Shown here: in pieces, positions 7,779-17,100 of the stretch | Layout: each line of letters begins with the position of its first letter | How positions within the stretch are numbered: the stretch's first letter is position 1 | Source of the DNA: Mycobacteroides chelonae CCUG 47445 | GTDB taxonomy: Bacteria; Actinomycetota; Actinomycetes; Mycobacteriales; Mycobacteriaceae | Length of the DNA stretch: 64,000 bases | Assembly: GCF_001632805.1 (NCBI RefSeq) | Contig: NZ_CP007220.1 | Coordinates: forward strand, 4,030,001-4,094,000 | Direction of reading: 5' to 3' | Made by a program: the position numbers and the translations under genes | The notes under the pieces: generated by a model | Told to the model about the DNA's origin: nothing | The model's database searches: none | Seen by the model: the letters and a program-made list of their open reading frames with translations, nothing else

Positions 7779-8783
7779 TCAGCCGTGACGACGAACGGTG
7801 TATTCGATGAGCACGCCCAACGCGTCGCGCGCAGCACCGGGAGGCAGCTCGACCAGCTCGGCCTTGGCGCGATCGGCGTAATCCAGAACCACCGACTTTG
7901 CCTGAACCAGCCCGTTCGATCCCCGCAGCAGCGTCAACGCCTCTTCCACCTCGGCATCGTCGGTGATCGGCGCGGCCAGCAGGACACGCAGCCGATCGGC
8001 CTCCGGCCCGGTATCGCGCAGGGCGTACAGCATCGGCAGCGTGTGCACCCCCTCGCGCAGGTCGGTGCCGGGCGTCTTACCGGACTCGTCGGTGAGGCTC
8101 TCGATGTCGATGATGTCATCGGAGATCTGGAATGCGGTCCCGACGATGGCACCCAAGCGGCTCAGCCGCTCGATCTGCTCGTCATCGCACCGGGAGGTCA
8201 TGCCGCCAAAGCGCCCGGTCGCCGCGATCAGTGACCCGGTCTTCTCGTGGATCACCTTGAGGTAGTGCTCGGTCTCGTCACCGCCCTCCGGCACCCCGGC
8301 GGTCTCCCGCATCTGGCCCGTCACCAGTTCGGCGAAGGTCTCGGCGACGATCCGCACCGCGGTGGGCCCCAACCGGGAGACCAGCCGCGAGGCCGTGGCC
8401 AGCAGATAGTCCCCGGCGAGAATGGCGACGTTGTTACCCCAGCGAGCGTTGGCGCTGGGTACGCCACGACGCTTCTGCGCCTCGTCCATGACGTCGTCGT
8501 GGTACAGCGTGGCCAGGTGAATGAGCTCGCACACCGCGCCGGCGAGGATCACCTCGTCGTTGTCCGGATCGGGTCCGGTCTGGGCGGCGAGCACCGTGAA
8601 CAACGGGCGGAAGCGCTTACCGCCTGCGTGGAAAAGGTGCAGCACCGACTCCGTCAACAGTGGGTCCGACTGCCCAAGCTCGGTCACGATGAGGGTTTCG
8701 ATCGCGGCCAAATGGTCGCGCACCTTCGCGGCGAATACGGGATCACCGAGGTCAACTCCGGCCACCGTGGTCGAGTTACTCAC
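7779..8783 (-). CDS. grcC1: Polyprenyl diphosphate synthase GrcC1
   Basis: A 334-residue trans-prenyltransferase that condenses isopentenyl diphosphate to build a long isoprenyl chain, probably the menaquinone side chain. Both aspartate-rich motifs are present: DDVMD in LYHDDVMDEAQKRRG and DDIID in QISDDIIDIES. The GTG at 8783 gives the length expected for Rv0562; the longer upstream frame overlaps menJ and is rejected. A TATGTT -10 element ends 6 bp before this GTG, so the transcript is probably leaderless. Confidence 0.92.
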   Translation of the reverse strand: MSNSTTVAGVDLGDPVFAAKVRDHLAAIETLIVTELGQSDPLLTESVLHLFHAGGKRFRPLFTVLAAQTGPDPDNDEVILAGAVCELIHLATLYHDDVMDEAQKRRGVPSANARWGNNVAILAGDYLLATASRLVSRLGPTAVRIVAETFAELVTGQMRETAGVPEGGDETEHYLKVIHEKTGSLIAATGRFGGMTSRCDDEQIERLSRLGAIVGTAFQISDDIIDIESLTDESGKTPGTDLREGVHTLPMLYALRDTGPEADRLRVLLAAPITDDAEVEEALTLLRGSNGLVQAKSVVLDYADRAKAELVELPPGAARDALGVLIEYTVRRHG

Positions 8784-8789
8784 CGGTCC

Positions 8790-8797
8790 AACATACT
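8790..8797. promoter_or_regulatory. Overlapping divergent -10 elements (menJ / grcC1)
   Basis: Only 20 bp separate the GTG starts of grcC1 (8783, leftward) and menJ (8804, rightward). On the minus strand TATGTT covers 8795-8790, and on the plus strand CATACT covers 8792-8797. Each hexamer ends 6 bp before its GTG, the spacing expected for leaderless transcripts. The two promoters therefore share the same melted bases. Confidence 0.55.
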
Positions 8798-8803
8798 GGG
8801 AGG

Positions 8804-10033
8804 GTGCAGACGTCAGCGGACCTGGTCGTCGTCGGTGCCGGACCAGCCGGATCGGCGGCCGCGGCATGGGCGGCACGCTCCGGGCGTGAGGTGGTCCTGG
8901 TCGATTCGGCGGTGTTCCCCCGAGACAAGACCTGCGGCGACGGGCTGACCCCGCGGGCCGTCGAACAACTGGAGCTGCTGGGGCTGAAACCATGGCTCGA
9001 CGAGCACATCCGATACCAGGGTCTGCGCCTGCATGGATTTGGCGGCAATATCGAAGTGCCCTGGCCTGGGCCATCTTTCGGCGGCACCGGCAGCGCGGTG
9101 CGCCGCACCGAACTGGACGACAAGATCAGGCAGGTGGCCGTGGATTCCGGGGCCAAGATGGCCGAATCCACCAAGGCTGTTGACGTCGAACGCGACTCGG
9201 CGGGCCGGGTCACCTCGGTACGGGTGCTCGACAACAACGGCCCCGGCGAGATCGCTTGCAAGGCCGTCATCGTCGCCGACGGTGTGCGCTCCCCTCTGGG
9301 AAAAGTCCTGGGACGTGAGTGGCACAAGGACACCGTGTATGCCGTCGCGGGTCGCGCGTACATCGAGTCGGCACGCGGCGACGAGGAATGGATGACCTCG
9401 CACCTGGAGCTGCGCTCACCCGAGGGCGAGGTGCTCCCCGGGTACGGCTGGATCTTCCCGCTGGGTGGCGGGCAGATCAACATCGGCGTCGGCGCCCTCG
9501 CCACCTCCAAGCGCCCCGCCGATGCCGCGCTGCGTCCGCTCATCGAGTACTACACCGAGCTGCGGCGCGAAGACTTCGGGCTCAGTGGCCGCCTGCACTC
9601 CATCGCCTCGGCACTGCTGCCGATGGGCGGTGCGGTGTCCGGCGTCGCGGGCCCCAACTGGATGCTCATCGGCGACGCCGCGGCGTGCGTCAACCCGCTC
9701 AACGGCGAAGGCATCGATTACGGGCTGGAGACCGGTCATCTGGCCGCCGAGGTGCTCGACGCCGACGACTACGCACAGCTGTGGCCGGAGCTACTCAGGG
9801 ACCGGTATGGCCGGTCGTTCTCGATCGCGCGACGGCTCGCGGCGCTGCTGACCCTGCCGCGCTTCCTGCCCATCATGGGCCCGGTCGGCATGCGTTCTCA
9901 GGCGCTGATGCGAGTCGCGGTGCGGCTCATGGGAAACCTGGTGACCGATGAAGACCAAGACGCGGTGGCGCGTGCCTGGCGGGTGGCCGGTGGCGGCTCA
10001 CGCCGCATCGATTCGCGCCCGCCGTTCAGCTGA
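8804..10033 (+). CDS. menJ: Menaquinone reductase MenJ (geranylgeranyl reductase family)
   Basis: A 409-residue flavoprotein homologous to Rv0561c, which saturates one isoprene unit of menaquinone to give MK-9(II-H2). The FAD-binding GAGPAGSAAAAW is at residues 11-22, the conserved CGDGLTPRAVEQ at about 45-56, and GDAAACVNPLNGEGIDYGLETG is the second FAD motif (about 290). The start is GTG with no usable ribosome site (GGGAGG abuts it), consistent with leaderless translation. It is divergent from grcC1, so chain synthesis and chain saturation share a promoter region. Confidence 0.92.
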   Translation: MQTSADLVVVGAGPAGSAAAAWAARSGREVVLVDSAVFPRDKTCGDGLTPRAVEQLELLGLKPWLDEHIRYQGLRLHGFGGNIEVPWPGPSFGGTGSAVRRTELDDKIRQVAVDSGAKMAESTKAVDVERDSAGRVTSVRVLDNNGPGEIACKAVIVADGVRSPLGKVLGREWHKDTVYAVAGRAYIESARGDEEWMTSHLELRSPEGEVLPGYGWIFPLGGGQINIGVGALATSKRPADAALRPLIEYYTELRREDFGLSGRLHSIASALLPMGGAVSGVAGPNWMLIGDAAACVNPLNGEGIDYGLETGHLAAEVLDADDYAQLWPELLRDRYGRSFSIARRLAALLTLPRFLPIMGPVGMRSQALMRVAVRLMGNLVTDEDQDAVARAWRVAGGGSRRIDSRPPFS

Positions 10034-10046
10034 TGTCCGCCTGCAG

Positions 10047-10730
10047 TCAGAGGGTGGCCACATGCAGGGCGACGATGCCGCCAGTGAGGTTGCGCCACCG
10101 CACATTCGACCATCCGGCCGAGATGATCTGCTGCGCCAGCGCCTCCTGATCGGGCCAGGCCCGGATCGATTCGGCCAGATACACGTACGCGTCGGGATTG
10201 CTGCTGACAGCGCGCGCCACCGAGGGCAGCGTCTTCATCAAATACTCCATGTACAGGGTGCGGAACGGCCGGTTGACCGGAGTCGAGAATTCACACACCG
10301 CAAGGCGGCCACCGGGTTTGGTGACGCGCGCCATCTCCCGCAGTCCCTCGACGTGATCGACGACGTTGCGCAGACCGAAGCTGATGGTGACCGCATCGAA
10401 CGAGTGATCCGCGAACGGTAGCCGGGTCGCATCTCCAGCCACCTTGGGCACAGTGCGATGCGCACCGGCCTTGAGCATGCCGACCGAGAAATCCGCCGCC
10501 ACACACCAGGCGCCGGACTGGGTGAGCTCTGCCGTCGAGACGGCGGTGCCCGCGGCGATGTCGAGCACCTTGTCCCCTGGCTTCAGTTTCAGCGATTCGC
10601 GGGTGGCGCGGCGCCAGGCGCGGTCACGACCGAAGGACAGCACGGTATTGGTGATGTCGTATCGCTTGGCCACCGCATCGAACATGGACGCGACCTCGTG
10701 CGGGTCCTTCTCCAGGGTGGCGCGGTTCAT
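10047..10730 (-). CDS. menG: Demethylmenaquinone methyltransferase MenG/UbiE
   Basis: A 227-residue SAM-dependent methyltransferase for the last step of menaquinone synthesis. The UbiE signature [18 protein letters not shown] is at about residues 24-41, the SAM motif [10 protein letters not shown] at about 55-63, and [19 protein letters not shown] further on. It is convergent with menJ and lies 19 bp after mgtA as the last gene of the menC-bpoC-menD-DUF3592-mgtA-menG run, the same order as Rv0553-Rv0558. Confidence 0.93.
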   Translation of the reverse strand: MNRATLEKDPHEVASMFDAVAKRYDITNTVLSFGRDRAWRRATRESLKLKPGDKVLDIAAGTAVSTAELTQSGAWCVAADFSVGMLKAGAHRTVPKVAGDATRLPFADHSFDAVTISFGLRNVVDHVEGLREMARVTKPGGRLAVCEFSTPVNRPFRTLYMEYLMKTLPSVARAVSSNPDAYVYLAESIRAWPDQEALAQQIISAGWSNVRWRNLTGGIVALHVATL

Positions 10731-10749
10731 ACCGTGACGGTACAGCGCA

Positions 10750-11892
10750 CTAGGCCGTCATGATGCCGCGGCCCAGGGTGGTGCCCGCCGCGGCGGCGTA
10801 GTGCTCAAGCAGCTCGTCGCAGATGGCGGGCCAGGTGCGTGACAGCACTCCCCGGCGGGCGGCCGCCGAGAATCGGCTGCGGGTCGCCGGCTGCACCAGA
10901 TGATCGACGGCCATTCCCAGCCGCGCCTCGAAATCGGCCACCGGCAGCAGCATTCCGTTGCGTCCCGGGATCACCAGGTCACGTGGTCCACCGGCATCCG
11001 GAGCGATGGCCGGGACCCCGCTGGCCAGCGCCTCCTGCACCGCCTGACAGAACGTTTCGTGCTCGCCCGGGTGAATGAAGACATCGAGACTGGCGTATGC
11101 CCGCGACAGCGCCGATCCGGTCAGTTCGCCGGTGAATATTGCTGTGGGCATCAGCTTTTCGAGTGCGTCACGCTCTACGCCCCCACCCACGATGACGAGC
11201 TGCAGGTCATCGCGCTGAGCCAGCACCGCCAGACGTTCCACATGTTTCTCGGGAGCGAGACGCCCGACGAACCCGATGATCGGCTTACCCTCAGGCGACC
11301 AGGAGTGGCGCAGATCCTCATCACGCGCCGAGGGCGCGAAGCGTTCGATGTCGACACCGCGTGACCACCGAAACACTCGCGGTATTCCGTGCGCGGCAAG
11401 ATCTTCCATAGCAGAGGACGACGGGGCCAAGGTGCGGTCGGCACGGCCGTGCAGATGCTTGGTCCAGCGCCAGGCCGCACGAGCGGCGAAGCCGGCGCCG
11501 TAGCTGTCGGCGAAGCCCGCCACATCGGTCTGGTAGACCGCGACGGTGGGGATGTCCAGATGCTGGGCAGCACGTAACCCGCCGTATCCCAGGACGAAGG
11601 GTGAGGCCAGGTGCACCACGTCGGGCGCGAAATCACGAAGGATCCGCACCATGCGTGGCTGAGGCACGCCTAGCGGCAAGGTGCTCACCTTCGGAAACAT
11701 GACGGCCGGCACTCGGTGCACGGACACTCCGTCGTACTCGGTACCGGCGGGGGCCTGTCCACGGGGAGTGTCCGGTGCGATGACGGCGGCCTGATGCCCG
11801 GTGCGGCGGAGGTGCTCCAGCACCCGCAGCACCGAGTTGGAAACTCCGTTGACGTTCGGCAAGAACGACTCGGCGACGATCGCGATGCGCAC
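10750..11892 (-). CDS. mgtA: GDP-mannose-dependent alpha-mannosyltransferase MgtA
   Basis: A 380-residue GT4 (GT-B fold) glycosyltransferase corresponding to Rv0557, involved in mannosylation of glycolipids such as glucuronosyl diacylglycerol. Visible features are the N-terminal [15 protein letters not shown], the [15 protein letters not shown] start of the nucleotide-sugar domain (about 205-220), and the ExxG-type [19 protein letters not shown] (about 275-293). It acts at the cytoplasmic face of the membrane. It lies in the leftward menC-menG run although its product is not part of menaquinone synthesis. Confidence 0.9.
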   Translation of the reverse strand: MRIAIVAESFLPNVNGVSNSVLRVLEHLRRTGHQAAVIAPDTPRGQAPAGTEYDGVSVHRVPAVMFPKVSTLPLGVPQPRMVRILRDFAPDVVHLASPFVLGYGGLRAAQHLDIPTVAVYQTDVAGFADSYGAGFAARAAWRWTKHLHGRADRTLAPSSSAMEDLAAHGIPRVFRWSRGVDIERFAPSARDEDLRHSWSPEGKPIIGFVGRLAPEKHVERLAVLAQRDDLQLVIVGGGVERDALEKLMPTAIFTGELTGSALSRAYASLDVFIHPGEHETFCQAVQEALASGVPAIAPDAGGPRDLVIPGRNGMLLPVADFEARLGMAVDHLVQPATRSRFSAAARRGVLSRTWPAICDELLEHYAAAAGTTLGRGIMTA

Positions 11893-11953
11893 GTAGACAG
11901 CATGTCAGCGTCACCTGGCAGTTAGGTTGCCCCCAGGCATACGTCACGCAAAC

Positions 11954-12394
11954 TTAAGCGTGAACGGGCGCCGCACTTCGACGCCGCATCCACGCAAGCC
12001 CCAGTAGCACCGTTCCAGCGACCGCCCACACCACAACGATGATGGACCCGGCCGGGACTATCGACAATGAGGCGTTACGCCCTTGTACGCGAACCAAATC
12101 CGGGTTGGATTTGTCATACTCGACATAGATGCGCATGCCCGGGCTGAGTTCGGACGGGTAGAGAACGCCCAATTCCGGTCGGTACGTGACTCGTTCGGGC
12201 GTGACGAACTCGATGGTGGATCGCCGCGGCCCGGCGCTGAGCACCTCGGCCAGCGCGACACCCATGTCCCGTTCGATGGCCTTGTCGTTTCGCCAGGCGC
12301 CCGCGACCAGTAGCAGTGACTGCAGGGTCATCAGCCCGGCCAGTATCAGCACCCCGATCCGGACCCTCTTGATGACACGGGAGCGTCGGTTCAC
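11954..12394 (-). CDS. DUF3592 membrane protein (Rv0556-like)
   Basis: A 146-residue protein with two membrane helices (about residues 12-32 and 110-133) that bracket a soluble beta-rich segment of about 75 residues containing [25 protein letters not shown], typical of DUF3592. It probably has an extracytoplasmic domain and no known activity. The position between menD and mgtA is conserved with Rv0556. Its ATG overlaps the menD stop by 4 bp. Confidence 0.82.
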   Translation of the reverse strand: MNRRSRVIKRVRIGVLILAGLMTLQSLLLVAGAWRNDKAIERDMGVALAEVLSAGPRRSTIEFVTPERVTYRPELGVLYPSELSPGMRIYVEYDKSNPDLVRVQGRNASLSIVPAGSIIVVVWAVAGTVLLGLAWMRRRSAAPVHA

Positions 12395-14013
12395 AAAGCA
12401 GCCCTGATGGCGGCGTGCAGTTCACGCAGGGTGGAGCGGTCGGCCTTGACCTCCAGAACCCTGATACCACCGGCCGGTTCGTCCAGCGCGGGGCCGAGCT
12501 CCTCCACGGAGATGGATTGCGAATCCACGTGGTAGGCCCGGCACAGGGCCGCGATGTCGACATCGTGCGGGGTTCCGAAGATGCGGGAGGACACGTCGCC
12601 GAATCGCGGATCGCCCTGCTCCAGCAGTTCGAAAATGCCGCCGCCGTTGTCATTTGAGACCACGATGGTCAAGTTCTCGGGGCGCGGCTCGGTGGGGCCG
12701 ATCAGCAGCCCCGAGCTGTCGTGCACGAAGGTGAGGTCCCCGATCAGGGCCACGGTACGACCCCCCTTGTGCGCCAACGCCGCACCGATCGCGGTGGACA
12801 CCGTGCCGTCGATACCGGCGACCCCACGATTGGAGCGCACCCGAACATCTCTGGCACCCCACGGGACCAGCGCGGCATCGCGTACCGGGTTGGAGGCGCC
12901 GAGCACCAGCTGGTCGCCGTCGCGCAATGACCCACACACCTTGGCCGCCACATGCAAACCGGTGGTCAGCGGATGAGTGCCCAGTTGTGCGCGCACCGCG
13001 TCGAGCGCCTTCTGGTGCGCGTGTGCGCACCGTTGCAACCACGCGGCATCCGGATTTCCGGACGTGACAGCCCGGGTACCGGTGGCCTGCGAGTTGCCGG
13101 ACACATCGGGCCAGCGCGGGCCGGTGGTCAACGCGTAAACCGGAATTCTATTGTCCGCCAATAATGATGACACCTGACGGTGCAGAGTCGGCCGTCCCAG
13201 CATGATCACCTGCTGCGGATGCAACAAGGTCAGCGCCAGTGGATGCACAGGGTTGTCGGGTTGGGGCGCAGTAGGTTCGGCCACGGTCGGCAACATCGAC
13301 AGGTTGGGGTGAGCGGCCGCGCCATGCCCCGCGATCACTACGGTGTCGGGGGTCAGGTCGATCTCGACGGGCTCGTCGAACGTCACGTCCGGGGTGTAGG
13401 TCCACGGCATCCCGCCGGGGCGGCCCGCGGGTATCGCTCCCCCGTCGCGATCGGGCACAAGCGGTTCGCGCAACGGAATGTCGAACTGCACCGGGCCCGC
13501 ATTGGCAGTGCGCGATCCCTTGGCGGCAGCCAACACTCGACAGGTCGCCGAACGCCAGTGCGGGTTCTGCGCCTCAAGCTTCTCCGAGCCCTCTTCGGCC
13601 AGACCGATGCTGATCGCGGCGCGAACCTGGGTGCCGAAGTAGCCGAGCTGCTCCATTGTCTGATTGGCGCCGGTGCCGAGCAGTTCGTAGGGGCGGTTGG
13701 CGGACAGCACGATCAGCGGAATGCGTGCGTAATTGGCCTCCACTACCGCGGGCCCCAGATTGGCTACTGCCGTGCCGGACGTCATCGCCACCGGCACCGG
13801 AGCACCGCTGGCCGCCGCCAGACCGACGGCCAGGAAGCCCGCGGTGCGCTCGTCGATACGCACATGCAGACGCAACCGACCGGCCTTATCCGCATCGTGC
13901 AATGCGAAGGCCAGGGGTGCGTTGCGCGACCCCGGACACAGCACGACATCGCGGACGCCACCGCGGATCAGCTCGTCGACGACGGCATGGGCCTGTGCGG
14001 TCGACGGGTTCAT
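12391..14013 (-). CDS. menD: SEPHCHC synthase MenD
   Basis: A 540-residue thiamine-diphosphate enzyme that joins 2-oxoglutarate to isochorismate, the first committed step of menaquinone synthesis. The N-terminal [13 protein letters not shown] motif, the catalytic Glu in [11 protein letters not shown] (about residue 55), [12 protein letters not shown] and the C-terminal ThDP/Mg segment [12 protein letters not shown] with [11 protein letters not shown] are present. It lies 12 bp after bpoC and overlaps the DUF3592 gene. Confidence 0.95.
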   Translation of the reverse strand: MNPSTAQAHAVVDELIRGGVRDVVLCPGSRNAPLAFALHDADKAGRLRLHVRIDERTAGFLAVGLAAASGAPVPVAMTSGTAVANLGPAVVEANYARIPLIVLSANRPYELLGTGANQTMEQLGYFGTQVRAAISIGLAEEGSEKLEAQNPHWRSATCRVLAAAKGSRTANAGPVQFDIPLREPLVPDRDGGAIPAGRPGGMPWTYTPDVTFDEPVEIDLTPDTVVIAGHGAAAHPNLSMLPTVAEPTAPQPDNPVHPLALTLLHPQQVIMLGRPTLHRQVSSLLADNRIPVYALTTGPRWPDVSGNSQATGTRAVTSGNPDAAWLQRCAHAHQKALDAVRAQLGTHPLTTGLHVAAKVCGSLRDGDQLVLGASNPVRDAALVPWGARDVRVRSNRGVAGIDGTVSTAIGAALAHKGGRTVALIGDLTFVHDSSGLLIGPTEPRPENLTIVVSNDNGGGIFELLEQGDPRFGDVSSRIFGTPHDVDIAALCRAYHVDSQSISVEELGPALDEPAGGIRVLEVKADRSTLRELHAAIRAAL

Positions 14014-14025
14014 GCCATCAGGGTG

Positions 14026-14862
14026 TCATACCGCCTGTGAGGCGCTCGCAAAGAACTCCAGGATTACGCGGTTGACCTCGTCCGGGCGTTCGATGAAGCC
14101 CAGGTGCCCGGCATCGGCAATCTCGACGTAGGTGCCGCCGGGGATGGCGTCGGCAACCTCCCTGCCGAGGTACGGCGGCAGGGTCATATCGTCACTGAAT
14201 CCTATGACCAGCGACGGAACCGTGATATCTGCGTACGCGCCGGGCCGGTCGGGGCCGGGGATGGCACTGCGCTGGTGATCGATGCCACCCGAGGTCGGCT
14301 CCGGCCACAGCGTGAACATGTCGATCCAGTCCTTGATCGCGGCATCGTTGTTGAGGGTCTTCGGCGAGAAGTTCAACAGCAGACGCATGGCCGCCTGATA
14401 TGCCGCCGGCACCTGCACACCCGATGCGGACAGTTCGAGCTCGGCCTTGCGGAAGAACGATCGGGTGGAGTCCTCGCGCCCCCGCGTTCCCATGAACACG
14501 GCTGCGGTCACCAGGTCCGGACGGGTGAGCGCGAGTTCCTGGGCGATGAGCGCACCCATGGAGAACCCGACCAACCGGGCCGGAGCCGCGCCGAGGCTCT
14601 CGATGAGCGCCGCGGCGTCGGCCACCATGTCCTGCAGGGTGAAACCGTCGGCGCACTCGGTGGTCGGCGGTATTCCCCGGTTGTTGAAGGTGATGGTGCG
14701 ATAACCTGCGGCACGGAATGCCGGTACCTGGTGCAGGTGCCAGCTGCGCCCCGCACCACCGCGTCCGGAGATGAAGACGACGGGATCACCGGAGGCGCCG
14801 AGCGCCAGGGGCCCACGATCGTCGTAACTGATCTGGATGCCGTTGATGTTCGCGAGAGGCAC
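14026..14862 (-). CDS. bpoC: Alpha/beta hydrolase BpoC-like
   Basis: A 278-residue alpha/beta hydrolase very similar to BpoC (Rv0554). The nucleophile elbow is GFSMGALIAQ, the acid lies in FSDDMTLPPYLG and the His in ADAGHLGFIERP, giving a complete triad; the oxyanion region ISGRGGAGRSWHLHQVPAF also matches. Although named peroxidase, its place between menC and menD suggests a role near menaquinone synthesis, possibly a MenH-like function; that is inference. I chose the GTG at 14862, 11 bp after the menC stop. Confidence 0.85.
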   Translation of the reverse strand: MPLANINGIQISYDDRGPLALGASGDPVVFISGRGGAGRSWHLHQVPAFRAAGYRTITFNNRGIPPTTECADGFTLQDMVADAAALIESLGAAPARLVGFSMGALIAQELALTRPDLVTAAVFMGTRGREDSTRSFFRKAELELSASGVQVPAAYQAAMRLLLNFSPKTLNNDAAIKDWIDMFTLWPEPTSGGIDHQRSAIPGPDRPGAYADITVPSLVIGFSDDMTLPPYLGREVADAIPGGTYVEIADAGHLGFIERPDEVNRVILEFFASASQAV

Positions 14863-14873
14863 GTTGAGAGAAC

Positions 14874-15842
14874 CTACCGGTTCAGCAGCGGGTAGCAGTC
14901 GGCCACACGGCGCCGCCACCAGTCGCGGCGGTCTGCGGCGGCGGCGAGTGTCGCCAGCCGATCCGGGTCAGGTGTGAACGACGACACCGGTAGGTAACCG
15001 TCCTCGGGCGTCGGCGCCTGCGCCACATCCTCGACAAAGAATCCCCCGGTTCCCAGTCCGCAGGCATGCTCGAGCACCGGCAGTGCCGCGGCCGCACGCA
15101 AACCGATACCGATACCGACCGCGCTATCCAGGGCGCTGGAAATCACAGCGGGCATACCGATCCGCGAGGCGATATCCAGCAGCGCGGCCACCCCGCCGAG
15201 CGGGGCCACCTTCAGCACCGCGATATCGGCCGCGCAAGCCTGCGCAACACGCATCGGATCGCTTGCACGCCTGATGCTCTCGTCGGCCGCAATCGGCACA
15301 TCCGGGAGCCGCCGACGCACCTGGGCCAGTTCCTCGACGGTGGCGCAGGGTTGTTCGGCGTACTCCAGAGCGCCCGCGCGGGTCAGTGCCGTCAGTGCCT
15401 CAACGGCCTGCTCGACAGTCCATCCCGCGTTGGCGTCCACCCGCACGGTGGGGATCTGCGCGCGGACCGCCTCGACACGCGCGATGTCGTCATCCAGCGA
15501 CTGCCCGGGCTCGGCCACCTTGACCTTGGCGGTGCGGGCGCCCGGGAAACGAGCCAGCACCTCGGGCACCGCCGCGGCGGCCACCGCGGGCACGGTGGCG
15601 TTGACCGGAATTCGGGTGCGCCGCGGCTCCGGAAGCTCGCGGTAGGCGGCCTCGATCGCCGCGGCCAACCAGGCTGAGGCCTCAGGCGGCTGATATTCGG
15701 GAAAGGCACCAAACTCACCCCAGCCCGCAGGGCCGTCGATCAACGCCACCTCACGGGTGGTGATGCCGCGGAATCGGACCCGCATGGGCAGGGCGACGAC
15801 GTGCAGCCGGTCCAGCACATCGTCTAACGCGGGCAGCTCCAC
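14874..15842 (-). CDS. menC: o-Succinylbenzoate synthase MenC
   Basis: An enolase-superfamily enzyme that dehydrates SHCHC to o-succinylbenzoate. AKVKVAEPG contains the catalytic Lys pair motif, metal ligands are in VRVDANAGW, EYAEQPC and IAADESIR, and a later KVAPLGG Lys completes the site. The frame extends 171 bp further upstream, but those residues have no counterpart in Rv0553, whereas the GTG at 15842 (VELPALDDVLDRL) aligns with its N-terminus and gives 322 residues. The start is therefore a homology-based choice. It heads the menC-to-menG leftward run. Confidence 0.88.
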   Translation of the reverse strand: MELPALDDVLDRLHVVALPMRVRFRGITTREVALIDGPAGWGEFGAFPEYQPPEASAWLAAAIEAAYRELPEPRRTRIPVNATVPAVAAAAVPEVLARFPGARTAKVKVAEPGQSLDDDIARVEAVRAQIPTVRVDANAGWTVEQAVEALTALTRAGALEYAEQPCATVEELAQVRRRLPDVPIAADESIRRASDPMRVAQACAADIAVLKVAPLGGVAALLDIASRIGMPAVISSALDSAVGIGIGLRAAAALPVLEHACGLGTGGFFVEDVAQAPTPEDGYLPVSSFTPDPDRLATLAAAADRRDWWRRRVADCYPLLNR

Positions 15843-15980
15843 ACCTGCGATCGTCGCATGCAATTCAGAACGTCCAGCGAGAAGCCCTGGCTGGGTCGCG
15901 AAAGTGACTTTGGCTTCTAGAGCCACGCCATAGCCGGGTGCAAATCTGCCCACATCGGTGGATAGGCAAAAGGAGAGCAG

Positions 15981-16307
15981 ATGCTGACGGTTCACGGTCT
16001 CGCGGGATTCCAATCGGGCTGCCGGTGCGCAGGCTGCTCCACGGCGGAGTCGCAGCGACTGCAGCGGATCGGTGACTCAGAACGCGAGCGCTGGGAGCAG
16101 ATCAACCAACGGGCCACCCGGCGCACCCAACGCTACTTCGCCGACGCCGGGAATCATCCGTTGAACTGGCAGAAGCCCTGGACCACCGAGGAAATCGACA
16201 AGGCGCTGGACGCGTCAACCACTGCGGCACAGGTCGCGGCGCGCTTGGGCCGCTCGATCGGAGCCGTCCACGCGGCACGGCGGCGGTTCGGCCCGCGCGC
16301 CAGTTAA
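15981..16307 (+). CDS. Small protein with Cys cluster and HTH-like C-terminus
   Basis: A 108-residue protein I do not recognise by name. The N-terminus HGLAGFQSGCRCAGC has three Cys (14, 16, 19) in the HG..GCRC..C pattern common in actinophage and actinobacterial small proteins, possibly metal-binding. The C-terminal 45 residues begin PWTTEEIDKAL and continue to RLGRSIGAVHAARRR, resembling a Myb/homeodomain-like or recombinase-type HTH. A strong AAGGAGAG site precedes the ATG. A DNA-binding role is inferred. It lies in a block (16-17.5 kb) that replaces fadD8/vapBC3 of the M. tuberculosis map. Confidence 0.65.
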   Translation: MLTVHGLAGFQSGCRCAGCSTAESQRLQRIGDSERERWEQINQRATRRTQRYFADAGNHPLNWQKPWTTEEIDKALDASTTAAQVAARLGRSIGAVHAARRRFGPRAS

Positions 16308-16319
16308 GGCCACCAACTG

Positions 16320-16365
16320 GTCAACTTTCAGTTGACAGTGCGATACCGTCAACCTAAGGTTGACG
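16320..16365. promoter_or_regulatory. Two GTCAA-N7-TTGAC dyads before the HTH/Clp_N gene
   Basis: Dyad A, GTCAACTTTCAGTTGAC, covers 16320-16336; dyad B, CGTCAACCTAAGGTTGACG, is a perfect 9+1+9 palindrome at 16347-16365 and ends one base before the ATG at 16367. The centres are 28 bp apart. The same half-sites (GTCAA/TTGAC) with N6 spacing control the split HTH + Clp_N locus at 35.3 kb. The gene product has an HTH, so autoregulation is the simplest explanation. Confidence 0.75.
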
Positions 16366-16366
16366 C

Positions 16367-17068
16367 ATGGCCGACTTCTCCCTCTCTCTCGACAACTTGA
16401 TCGAGTCGGTGCGCGGGATTCATCCCGACGGCACCGCCTTGGACCGCCTGTCCGATGCGATGTTGCTGGCCGGACGGCTCTCCGATCATGCCGATGCCCT
16501 GATCGGACATTTCGTAGACCAGGCCCGACGCTCTGGCGCCTCCTGGAGTGAAATCGGGTCCAGCATGGGCGTCTCCAAGCAGGCGGCGCAGAAGCGCTTC
16601 GTGCCATCGGTACGGATGTTCTCCCGCTTCACCGATCGGGCCCGGCGATCAGTCGTGGCAGCAGCAGGATTCGCGCTCACCGATGGCACACCGATCACCG
16701 TCGAGCACCTTCTGGCCGGAACCGTAAGTGACCCGAAAGGACTAGCCGCACTTATCGTCTCGCAGTCAGGAATAACCATCGAGGCCCTGGGGATTCCCGA
16801 GCGGGCAGTACCCGACTACCAGACCGTTGCCCCAAAACTGCCCACTGCAGAATTCGACGGTGACGCACAGGAGGCGCTGGAAGCCACGTTGCACACCGCG
16901 CTTCGACTGGGCCACAACTACATCGGTACCGAGCACCTGCTGCTGGCGATCCTGTCCGGCCACACGGAAATCTCCCGAAAGCTCTGCGATCTGGGCCTCA
17001 ACGCAGTGGTGGCCGAAGAGCAGGTGAACCGCCTGCTCGGCGACATTTCGCACGGTAGAACCCTCTAG
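16367..17068 (+). CDS. HTH protein fused to a Clp N-terminal repeat domain
   Basis: A 233-residue two-part protein. Residues about 1-80 end in a sigma-like HTH (SGASWSEIGSSMGVSKQAAQKRF). Residues about 85-230 are a double Clp_N domain: ARRSVVAAAGFAL..PITVEHLLAG and then ALEATLHTALRLGHNYIGTEHLLLAIL. The AAA+ chaperone part of ClpA/C is absent, so this is not an unfoldase. Clp_N normally binds adaptors or misfolded protein, so a regulator whose DNA binding senses protein damage is a sound hypothesis. It lies behind two dyads. A split version of the same module occurs at 34508-35317. Confidence 0.8.
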   Translation: MADFSLSLDNLIESVRGIHPDGTALDRLSDAMLLAGRLSDHADALIGHFVDQARRSGASWSEIGSSMGVSKQAAQKRFVPSVRMFSRFTDRARRSVVAAAGFALTDGTPITVEHLLAGTVSDPKGLAALIVSQSGITIEALGIPERAVPDYQTVAPKLPTAEFDGDAQEALEATLHTALRLGHNYIGTEHLLLAILSGHTEISRKLCDLGLNAVVAEEQVNRLLGDISHGRTL

Positions 17069-17100
17069 TCAGCACGACCCCAGAGGCGTACCGTAATGTC

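Noticed and set aside
8784..9074. 97-codon N-terminal extension of grcC1
   Set aside because: It runs antisense through the start of menJ and has an Arg/Pro-rich composition; the GTG at 8783 with a well placed -10 is the better start.
10034..10046. Possible terminator between menJ and menG
   Set aside because: No inverted repeat with a T-run is visible in the short convergent gap.
15843..16013. 57-codon N-terminal extension of menC
   Set aside because: The extra residues have no counterpart in Rv0553, and a GTG at 15842 gives the normal N-terminus.
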